This document shows, one piece after another, positions 57,568 through 64,000 of a stretch of 64,000 bases of DNA. Source of the stretch: Ligilactobacillus ruminis DSM 20403 = NBRC 102161 (lineage in GTDB: Bacteria > Bacillota > Bacilli > Lactobacillales > Lactobacillaceae). The DNA lies in NCBI RefSeq assembly GCF_900113455.1, contig NZ_FOPI01000008.1, positions 1 through 64,000 of the forward strand. Reading direction: 5' to 3'. A program made the position numbers and the translations under genes. The notes under the pieces were generated by a model. The model had not been told where the DNA came from. It saw only the letters and a program-made list of their open reading frames with translations, and searched no databases. The first letter of the stretch is position 1. Each line of letters begins with the position of its first letter.

Positions 57568-57942
57568 ATGAGATTTTTGATTCACTCATGGGCGGGGCAG
57601 ATTATTTTGCCGCTGCTTGTTTTCATGATGCTTTATTTGATAAAGTTTGCTTTGGGCAAAAAAATAAAAATCAGATTGGCCGACTTTCTGTTGCCTTTTC
57701 TCTTTTTTTCGATTCATTCGCTCTCCGTGAATGTTTTTGGGATTTCAATTTTGCCATTCGTTATTTTTGCTTTTTCAGCATATGGTTTTTTGAAGATAGT
57801 CATCATGGCTTTTTATGAAGGAAAATTCATGATTGACAAGTTCTTTGATCGATACTTGTATATTTGGGATTTGATTTCGATTTTTCTGTATGCATTATTG
57901 GTTGTTCTTCAGCTTTCCAAGATAATAAATACCGTTATTTGA
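57568..57942 (+). CDS. DUF3397 membrane protein
   Basis: A 124-residue protein with about four hydrophobic helices and a basic loop GKKIKIRLADF. It matches DUF3397, a family almost confined to Lactobacillales that sits just before mraZ. Function unknown, presumably envelope-related. ATG at 57568 lies ten bases after the aspartokinase stop, with AGGATGGG upstream. A terminator separates it from mraZ. Confidence 0.85.
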   Translation: MRFLIHSWAGQIILPLLVFMMLYLIKFALGKKIKIRLADFLLPFLFFSIHSLSVNVFGISILPFVIFAFSAYGFLKIVIMAFYEGKFMIDKFFDRYLYIWDLISIFLYALLVVLQLSKIINTVI

Positions 57943-57964
57943 AAAAGCGGCATGAATAAATTTT

Positions 57965-58001
57965 AAACCAAACGATGTTTTTGACGTCGTTTGGTTTTTT
58001 T
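57965..58001 (+). terminator. rho-independent terminator after DUF3397
   Basis: AAACCAAACGA pairs with TCGTTTGGTTT (11 bp) around an eleven-base loop, running into seven T. Confidence 0.85.
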
Positions 58002-58064
58002 ATTCTTCTAAAAGCTATGGAAAACAAATTTTGGGGCGTTCAAATTTAAAAGTGGCGTCTTATG

Positions 58065-58097
58065 TATAATTGGTGGTACAAAGTGGTGAGTTGTGGT
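58065..58097 (+). promoter_or_regulatory. mraZ promoter and MraZ-type operator repeats
   Basis: TATAAT at 58065-58070 is followed by three GTGGT direct repeats at 58073-58077, 58083-58087 and 58093-58097, exactly ten bases apart; a related GTGGC lies 21 bases earlier. MraZ of other bacteria binds such ten-base-spaced TGGGN-like repeats in its own promoter, so autorepression of the division operon is inferred. Confidence 0.8.
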
Positions 58098-58132
58098 AAT
58101 ATTAACTATGTTGAAAAATGGGGGTGGTAGAT

Positions 58133-58564
58133 GTGTTTTTTGGTGAATATCGACACAATTTGGACGCCAAGGGACGCATCATCGTCCCAGCAAAATTCAG
58201 AGAGGGACTTGGAGAAAAGTTCTACGTGACTCGCGGAATGGACGGCTGCTTGTTCGTTTATGCCGAAAACGAATGGAATCTTTTGCAAGAAAAGCTTCAA
58301 AAATTACCGCTTGCCAGGAAAGAGGCTCGTGCATTCGTGCGTTTCTTTTATTCGGCTGCGACTGAGTGCGTGCTTGACAAGCAGGGACGAATCAATCTTC
58401 CAAAAACGTTGTGCGATTATGCCGAACTTGTCAAACCTTGCGTTTTTATCGGTGTCTCGAATCGAATTGAAATTTGGTCTGAACAACGTTGGGAAAAAGC
58501 ATCGGAACAGGCAGCAGAAAATTTTGACGATATGGCAGAAAATCTGCTTGATTTTGGATTGTAG
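58133..58564 (+). CDS. mraZ: transcriptional regulator MraZ
   Basis: AbrB-fold regulator of the division and wall cluster, 143 residues, the family length. Two repeats are seen: [20 protein letters not shown] and [18 protein letters not shown] (DxxGR signatures). GTG at 58133 is chosen because it gives the usual N-terminus MF.GEY and has GGGGGTGG six bases upstream; ATG at 58118 lies before that site. Direct GTGGT repeats just upstream are its probable operator. Confidence 0.95.
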   Translation: MFFGEYRHNLDAKGRIIVPAKFREGLGEKFYVTRGMDGCLFVYAENEWNLLQEKLQKLPLARKEARAFVRFFYSAATECVLDKQGRINLPKTLCDYAELVKPCVFIGVSNRIEIWSEQRWEKASEQAAENFDDMAENLLDFGL

Positions 58565-58575
58565 GTGAAAAATGA

Positions 58576-59526
58576 ATGGCGGAATTTGAACACGTAACGG
58601 TTCTTTTAAATGAAGCTGTCGAAGGATTGAATATAAAGCCTGACGGAGTGTATGTTGACTGTACGCTGGGCGGAGGAGGACATACGAAGAAGATCTTGTC
58701 TGAATTATCCGAGAAAGGTCGGCTTTATTCGTTTGATCAGGATCAGACTGCGATTGATTACAATGAAGAACAGCTGAAAAATGAAATCGAAAAAGGTCGG
58801 CTGACCCTTATCAAGAGCAATTTCCGAAATATCGCTTCAGAACTTGAAAAACGCGACGTTCCTTCGGTTGACGGAATCGTTTACGATTTAGGCGTTTCGT
58901 CGCCTCAATTTGATGTCGGCGAACGGGGGTTCAGTTATCAGCATGATGCAGTCTTGGACATGCGCATGGATCAAACGAATGACTTGACTGCGGAAACAAT
59001 CGTCAACGAGTGGAGCTATAACGATTTGGTACGGGTTTTTGTCAGATACGGTGAAGAAAAATTTGCCAAATCAATTGCTAGACGGATTGAAAAGGCCCGT
59101 CAGAATGAAAGAATCAAAACGACTGGGCAACTTGTCGAGCTGATTAAAGAAGGGATTCCGGCTAAAGCCAGGAGGAAAGGCGGTCATCCGGCCAAAAAGG
59201 TCTTTCAGGCGATCAGAATAGCAGTCAATGATGAATTGGGAGTTTTAGAAGAATCCTTGGAAGAAGCATTCGGACTTTTAAGTCTTCACGGAAGAATCAG
59301 CGTTATCACGTTTCAGTCGCTTGAAGATCGGCTTGTCAAATCAATGTTTAGGGAAAAGACGAGTTTACCCGAGCTGCCGCCTGGTTTGCCCGTGATTCCA
59401 AGGGAAATGCAGCCTGAGTTTAAATTAATCAACAAAAAACCGATTCTTCCGACTAAAGATGAATTGGAAAATAATCACCGCGCACACTCTGCCAAGCTTC
59501 GAATAATTGAAAAAGCGGTAATCTAA
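58576..59526 (+). CDS. rsmH: 16S rRNA (cytosine1402-N4)-methyltransferase RsmH
   Basis: SAM-dependent enzyme of 316 residues that methylates N4 of C1402 in the ribosomal P site. [14 protein letters not shown] opens the protein, [14 protein letters not shown] is the SAM loop, [18 protein letters not shown] and [12 protein letters not shown] are family marks. ATG at 58576 lies eleven bases after mraZ. It is the standard second gene of the dcw cluster. Confidence 0.96.
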   Translation: MAEFEHVTVLLNEAVEGLNIKPDGVYVDCTLGGGGHTKKILSELSEKGRLYSFDQDQTAIDYNEEQLKNEIEKGRLTLIKSNFRNIASELEKRDVPSVDGIVYDLGVSSPQFDVGERGFSYQHDAVLDMRMDQTNDLTAETIVNEWSYNDLVRVFVRYGEEKFAKSIARRIEKARQNERIKTTGQLVELIKEGIPAKARRKGGHPAKKVFQAIRIAVNDELGVLEESLEEAFGLLSLHGRISVITFQSLEDRLVKSMFREKTSLPELPPGLPVIPREMQPEFKLINKKPILPTKDELENNHRAHSAKLRIIEKAVI

Positions 59527-59541
59527 TTAGGGAGATATCAT

Positions 59542-59901
59542 ATGAACAATACTGCAATCAAGAAAATAGAAAAAAAGCAATCAATTAAACAAGCTTCAAG
59601 GAAAAATCAGCAAAAACTGGTTTATCAAATCGACGTGATGTCAGTCAAGATGTTTTTGATGTCGGCAATCGTTGCAATCGTAATCTTGGTTGTTGCAACA
59701 ACAATTATCAGCATGAACAACAGGATTACAAAGACTCAAACGGAAATTGCAAAGATTGAGCAGAAGACAAAGGCACTGAACAATGAAAATGAAGATTTGA
59801 AGCTGAAAGCTGCTGACCTGATGAGCAATTCGCGTTTGGAGAAGATTGCTGAGAAAGCAGGTCTCAATTTGAACGATAATAATATGAGGAATGTAAAATA
59901 A
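59542..59901 (+). CDS. ftsL: cell division protein FtsL
   Basis: A 119-residue bitopic protein: basic cytoplasmic tail with many Lys and Gln, one membrane helix (about 37-58) and an outer coiled coil (TQTEIAKIEQKTKALNNENE) ending near SRLEKIAEKAGLNL, a typical FtsL/DivIC pattern. It joins the septal FtsQ-like/FtsB-like complex that activates septal wall synthesis. The stop is directly followed by the pbp ATG, with no spacer. Confidence 0.92.
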   Translation: MNNTAIKKIEKKQSIKQASRKNQQKLVYQIDVMSVKMFLMSAIVAIVILVVATTIISMNNRITKTQTEIAKIEQKTKALNNENEDLKLKAADLMSNSRLEKIAEKAGLNLNDNNMRNVK

Positions 59902-62058
59902 ATGAATAAATATGGAAAACGGCGGATGGCTGAGAAAAGGGATGTACAAAACCAGCGTGATTTCGGAAAATATTTTGCGCTCATTGTAGTGATTGTCTTT
60001 ACGGTCTTTATCGGGCGTTTTCTTTATATTGCCGTGACGAAGAAAGTGTCCGGCAACAATCTGGTTGAAATCGCAAATCAAACGTATCATGAAAAGAGCA
60101 CGCTCAAGGCCAGCCGCGGAACGATCTACGATGCTTCAGGCCAACTGATCGTTGAAGATACGAAAAGGTATTCGATCTATGTCGTTCTTTCTAAAACGGC
60201 AGTTGCGTACGGTCAGAAGCTGTATTTAAAAAACAGCGATAAAAAAAAGGCTGCAGAGATTTTGCATGAATATTTGGGAATGGACGTTGACAAGTTGCTG
60301 TCATTGTTCAGTCAGCCGAAGTATCAGGTCGAACTCGGAAAAAAGGGACAAGACATTTCTCTTTCAACAAAGAATCAAATTGTTAAAGAAATGAAAAAAA
60401 GCAAAATTACCGGAATCAATTTCAGTGAATCGACTGATCGAATGTATCCAAACGGAATTTTTTCATCTCATTTGATTGGCGTCGTTTCCAAAGACAGCAG
60501 CGGGAATTTATACGGCACGATGGGACTTGAAGCACTTTATGACAACTATCTCAAAGGAAGAGACGGTTATGACATGCGCTCAACAGACAGTCACGGAATC
60601 AAACTTTCCGGGATGAAAAGCAGACTGGTCAAGGCAAAAGACGGCGACAACATCTACACGACGTTTAATTCACGGGATCAAAGCTATCTCGAAAGCCTCC
60701 TGAATAAAGCGCAGGAAACCTATCATCCTAAATCGATGAATGTGGTGCTGATGAATGCCAAAACGGGGGCAATTCTCGCAGCAAGTCAACGGCCGACATT
60801 TAATCCTCAGACAAGAGAAGGAATTGAAGATCAATGGAAAAATACCTTGATGGAAGATACTTACGAGCCGGGATCCGTCATGAAGATTCTAACCATGTCT
60901 GCAGCCATCGACAGTGGAAATTATAATGAAAACGAATATTTTAAATCAGGATCAATGAAAATAGGCAACAGTCAGCGGGTCAATGACTGGGAAGTTGCCG
61001 GTTGGGGATACTTGAACTATCGTCAAGGGTTCATTCGTTCCTCAAATGTCGGAATGGCAAAGCTTGAGCAAAAGATGGGCGCAAAACTTTGGGAAAAATA
61101 CATTAAGAAATTCGGCCTTTTGAAATCTACTGATTCAGGGCTCAGCAGCAACGAGTCCAGCGGAAGCATCGAGTATAAATATCCGATCGAGCAAGCCAAC
61201 ACTGCATTTGGCCAAGGCATCAACGTCACCGTCCTTCAAATGATGCAGGCTTTTTCTTCCGTGGCAAACAACGGTGAGATGGTAAAACCGTATCTTATTG
61301 AAAAAATCGTCAATCCGACAAGCGGAAAGACGATCAAAACAGACAAAAAGACCGTCGTAGGTCATCCAATCAAAAAGTCAACGGCAGAAAAGGTTCGCGA
61401 CATGATGCAAGACGTCGTAAACGATCCTAACGGAACGGGCAATGCTTACAAAATCAACGGATATGATATTGGCGTCAAAACAGGTACTGCTCAAATTTCC
61501 GGAAACAACGGGTATTTGACCGGGGAGACGAATTACATCTTTTCGGTTGCGGGGATGGCACCAATCAAAAATCCTCAATACGTGCTTTACGTGACGATGA
61601 AGCAGCCGGCGGGATTCGGAGGAAAAACGTCAAGCGAGATGCTTGCAACGATTTTTAACCCGTTGATGAAACGAGTGCTTGATGAAAGCCAAAACGAATC
61701 GACACCAAGCGAAGCAATCGATGTTAAAAGCGTTGTCGGCCAAGAAACGGGAAATGCCGTTAAATCGTTTTCAGACAAAGACTTGGTAGTGACCGCAATC
61801 GGAAATGGTGCTAAGATTATAAAGCAGTCTTCTGATGCGGGCGAAGAATTGCTGCCCGGGCAACGGATAATTCTCGTGACTGATTCGGGACAGACGTTGC
61901 CAGACTTGAAAGGATGGACAAAATCAGATATGTTTAAACTGAAGAATCTGCTTGGCATCAATGTCAAATTCAAGGGATCCGGATTTGTCGAAAATCAAAG
62001 CGTCAAGCCCGGAACCAAGATTGCTGATATCAAAGAGCTTACAGTAGAATTGAAGTAG
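59902..62058 (+). CDS. pbpB: class B penicillin-binding protein (PBP2X/FtsI type) with PASTA domains
   Basis: Septal transpeptidase of 718 residues. One N-terminal membrane helix, a dimerisation domain (SRGTIYDASGQLI), then the transpeptidase domain with SVMK (Ser325-Lys328), SSN (380-382) and KTG (526-528), and two C-terminal PASTA domains (about 605-718). No resistance-type change can be judged by eye. It crosslinks septal peptidoglycan and is the beta-lactam target. Confidence 0.94.
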   Translation: MNKYGKRRMAEKRDVQNQRDFGKYFALIVVIVFTVFIGRFLYIAVTKKVSGNNLVEIANQTYHEKSTLKASRGTIYDASGQLIVEDTKRYSIYVVLSKTAVAYGQKLYLKNSDKKKAAEILHEYLGMDVDKLLSLFSQPKYQVELGKKGQDISLSTKNQIVKEMKKSKITGINFSESTDRMYPNGIFSSHLIGVVSKDSSGNLYGTMGLEALYDNYLKGRDGYDMRSTDSHGIKLSGMKSRLVKAKDGDNIYTTFNSRDQSYLESLLNKAQETYHPKSMNVVLMNAKTGAILAASQRPTFNPQTREGIEDQWKNTLMEDTYEPGSVMKILTMSAAIDSGNYNENEYFKSGSMKIGNSQRVNDWEVAGWGYLNYRQGFIRSSNVGMAKLEQKMGAKLWEKYIKKFGLLKSTDSGLSSNESSGSIEYKYPIEQANTAFGQGINVTVLQMMQAFSSVANNGEMVKPYLIEKIVNPTSGKTIKTDKKTVVGHPIKKSTAEKVRDMMQDVVNDPNGTGNAYKINGYDIGVKTGTAQISGNNGYLTGETNYIFSVAGMAPIKNPQYVLYVTMKQPAGFGGKTSSEMLATIFNPLMKRVLDESQNESTPSEAIDVKSVVGQETGNAVKSFSDKDLVVTAIGNGAKIIKQSSDAGEELLPGQRIILVTDSGQTLPDLKGWTKSDMFKLKNLLGINVKFKGSGFVENQSVKPGTKIADIKELTVELK

Positions 62059-62073
62059 TGAAAGAGGGATAAA

Positions 62074-63549
62074 ATGTTAGCAAGCACACTAATTTCCGAA
62101 ATAAAATTCAAAGTCGTTTCTCCGAAAAATTATGACGATTTTGAAGTTTCGAGTCTTGTATCCGATACGCGAAAAGTTGAAGAGAACAGCATCTTTGTAG
62201 CAATCAAAGGATACACGGTGGATGGACACGAGTTTATTCCGGAGGCAATCAGAAAGGGCGCCAAGGCAATTGTCGTTCAAGAAGAAATAGACGATATCAA
62301 AGGCGTAACGATTGTTCGTGTAAATAATACCAATCGAGCTTTGGCTATTTTGGCCGATAAGTTTTATGGATCTCCTTCAAGTTCGATGAAGGTCATCGGC
62401 GTAACCGGAACAAATGGAAAAACGACCGTAACCCACATGATTGAAGCAATTTTCAGAGATCAAAAAGATCGGACCGGATTGATTGGAACCATGTATCGCA
62501 GAATCGGAGAAAAAACTTACCCGACTGCGAACACGACTCCTGACATCTTGACGTTACAAAAGACTTTTGCAGAAATGAAAAAGGAAAACGTCAAGGCCGC
62601 TGCAATTGAAGTTTCCTCAATTGCCCTTATTCAAGGGAGAGTATGGGGAATTGACGTCGATACTGCGGTCTTTACCAATTTTACGCAGGATCATTTGGAC
62701 TACCATAAAACGATGGCAGAGTACGCGCACGCTAAAAGCCTGCTGTTCGCTCAGTTGGGAAACACTTACGGAAATGATAAGACTGCCGTCATAAATATTG
62801 ACGATGAAATGGGGAAGAATTTTGCTCAGGATACCTCAGCTCAAGTCTTGACTTACGGAATTAAAAATGATGCGATGATCAAAGCGTCAAACGTCAAAAT
62901 TCATTCTCAGGGAACCGATTTTGATTTGAAAGTTTTTGAAGATGAGTACCATTTACACGTCAAAACAGTCGGAATGTTTAACGTTTACAATCTTTTAGCA
63001 GCCTTCGGGGCGGCCTATGCAAACGGAGTTTCCATACATGCAATCATTGAAAGTCTGGAGAAATTTCCCGGCGTCAAAGGCAGATTGCAACTGATTTCTT
63101 CTGACTGCGGCATTAGCGCAATCGTTGATTATTCGCATACTCCGGATGGGTTGCTTAATGCCCTGGAAACAATTAACGAATTTGCTTCAGGAGATGTTTA
63201 TTGCGTTGTCGGATGCGGAGGTGATCGCGATGCGACAAAACGTCCAAAAATGGCTCAGATAGCCGTTGAATATAGCAATCATCCTATTTTTACGTCAGAT
63301 AATCCAAGAACTGAAGATCCTGAGAAGATTCTCGATCAAATGCTTTCAGGGGTTCCCGAAAAAAACGTCCCGGTCTACCTTGACCGCAGGGAGGCCATTC
63401 AGGCTGCCGTAAATGCGGCAAATCCTGGTGATATCATTTTGATTGCAGGCAAAGGCCATGAGGATTATCAAATTATCGGGCATACGAAGCATCACTTTGA
63501 TGATGCTGAAGAAGCCACAAAAGCTTTGGACAGCAGGGAAGGAAGATAG
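62074..63549 (+). CDS. murE: UDP-MurNAc-tripeptide ligase MurE, meso-DAP type
   Basis: Adds the third stem-peptide residue. The 491-residue protein shows ATP loop TGTNGKTT (111-118), the Mur motif TNFTQDHLDYH, and DNPR (409-412, in SDNPRTEDP), the motif that recognises meso-diaminopimelate; Lys-adding MurE proteins have other residues there. Lactobacilli mostly keep murE elsewhere, but here it lies between pbp and mraY as in Bacillus. ATG at 62074 follows AAAGAGGGA. Confidence 0.95.
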   Translation: MLASTLISEIKFKVVSPKNYDDFEVSSLVSDTRKVEENSIFVAIKGYTVDGHEFIPEAIRKGAKAIVVQEEIDDIKGVTIVRVNNTNRALAILADKFYGSPSSSMKVIGVTGTNGKTTVTHMIEAIFRDQKDRTGLIGTMYRRIGEKTYPTANTTPDILTLQKTFAEMKKENVKAAAIEVSSIALIQGRVWGIDVDTAVFTNFTQDHLDYHKTMAEYAHAKSLLFAQLGNTYGNDKTAVINIDDEMGKNFAQDTSAQVLTYGIKNDAMIKASNVKIHSQGTDFDLKVFEDEYHLHVKTVGMFNVYNLLAAFGAAYANGVSIHAIIESLEKFPGVKGRLQLISSDCGISAIVDYSHTPDGLLNALETINEFASGDVYCVVGCGGDRDATKRPKMAQIAVEYSNHPIFTSDNPRTEDPEKILDQMLSGVPEKNVPVYLDRREAIQAAVNAANPGDIILIAGKGHEDYQIIGHTKHHFDDAEEATKALDSREGR

Positions 63550-63550
63550 C

Positions 63551-64000
63551 ATGACCATTTTTCAAATATTGACGAGCGCGTTGTCAAGTTTCATTTTAAC
63601 CGCTCTGTTTACGCCGTTATTCATTAATTATGCGCATAAAAAAAATCAGGGACAGATGATCAGAGAAGAAGGTCCGAAGTGGCATCAAAAAAAATCAGGA
63701 ACACCGACGATGGGCGGGTTCGTATTCAATATTGCGATTCTGATTACGGGATTATGGGTGCCACTTTGCTTTGATCATTTAACGCCCGTTGTTTTGGCCT
63801 TGGACGTAACTTTGATTTTATACGGATTGATCGGTTTTTGGGATGATTCGATCAAACTCTTAAAAAAACAAAACGAAGGTTTTACTCCTGGGCAGAAATT
63901 ATTGTGTCAAATTATCGGTGCTTTGATTTTTTTGGCATTTTACCATCATGAAAAATTACCGTATTCGTTGGCCTTTTTTGGACATGAAGTCCAAGTTGGA
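63551..64000 (+). CDS. mraY: phospho-MurNAc-pentapeptide transferase MraY, 5' part
   Basis: Integral membrane enzyme that makes lipid I. The frame from ATG 63551 (GGAAGGAAG upstream) stays open to the window edge, 150 codons. It shows the family core GPKWHQKKSGTPTMGGFVF after the first helix, and GFWDDSIKLLKKQNEGFTPGQKLL with the catalytic Asp pair (quoted in part). It begins one base after the murE stop TAG. The 3' half is outside the window. Confidence 0.95.
   Translation, partial: MTIFQILTSALSSFILTALFTPLFINYAHKKNQGQMIREEGPKWHQKKSGTPTMGGFVFNIAILITGLWVPLCFDHLTPVVLALDVTLILYGLIGFWDDSIKLLKKQNEGFTPGQKLLCQIIGALIFLAFYHHEKLPYSLAFFGHEVQVG

Noticed and set aside
58039-58044. TTCAAA as the -35 of the mraZ promoter
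   Set aside because: The spacer to TATAAT would be 20 bases; the -35 is left undefined.

Overview
The window reads as a chromosomal segment of a Gram-positive, low-to-moderate GC lactic acid bacterium, most likely of the family Lactobacillaceae. The signs are the gene orders DUF1146-murA-mbl-yidD-DUF2969-rodA, rarA-6S RNA-uspA and DUF3397-mraZ-rsmH-ftsL-pbp, together with strong AGGAGG ribosome binding sites, T-box leaders and many extended -10 promoters (TGnTATAAT). I cannot name the species. Two residue-level signals describe its wall: Ddl carries Phe at the position linked to D-Ala-D-Lac synthesis (intrinsic glycopeptide resistance), and MurE carries the DNPR motif of meso-diaminopimelate ligases.

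Layout. 1-4900: a solo IS200/IS605 end, then murA, the MreB paralogue mbl, yidD, DUF2969 and rodA. 4975-10180: sufCDSUB behind a promoter whose -35 lies inside a Fur-type palindrome. 10180-11900: decayed mobile DNA (integrase tail, broken IS200/IS605 element). 11944-18710: DMT transporter, APH-fold kinase and a minus-strand polyphosphate operon. 19000-25000: ddl, a membrane GDPD, a Tag-like glycosylase, uspA, a small membrane gene, 6S RNA and rarA. 25000-33490: a divergent GshF-like protein, yueI, rpsD with leader, msrC, ezrA and the cysteine desulfurase-thiI pair. 33517-36495: valS behind a valine T-box. 36498-41700: GC-rich tandem repeats and a single-chain Type ISP restriction-modification enzyme, inserted between valS and folC. 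41845-48931: folC, a GC-rich HAD gene, radC, csp, mreBCD and minCD. 48933-51350: a histidine-type T-box and an amino acid ABC transporter. 51405-57942: cls, a hydrolase behind a mini-ORF, DUF4044, asnB, aspartokinase and DUF3397. 58065-64000: the division and wall cluster mraZ-rsmH-ftsL-pbp-murE-mraY, the last cut by the window edge.

How it fits together. Most of the window is envelope and division machinery: precursor synthesis (MurA, Ddl, MurE, MraY), elongation (MreB, Mbl, MreC, MreD, RodA), septation (FtsL, PBP, EzrA, MinC, MinD) and membrane lipid (Cls, GDPD). A second theme is sulfur and Fe-S metabolism (Suf, IscS-type desulfurase, ThiI, free-Met-sulfoxide reductase). The accessory material is concentrated at 10.2-11.9 kb and 36.5-41.7 kb. 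The least conventional items are the Tag-like protein with a changed base pocket, the GshF-like protein and the HD/Ppx-like protein with lost catalytic motifs, a dispersed two-hairpin intergenic repeat, and the GC-rich 119-bp tandem repeat beside the Type ISP enzyme.
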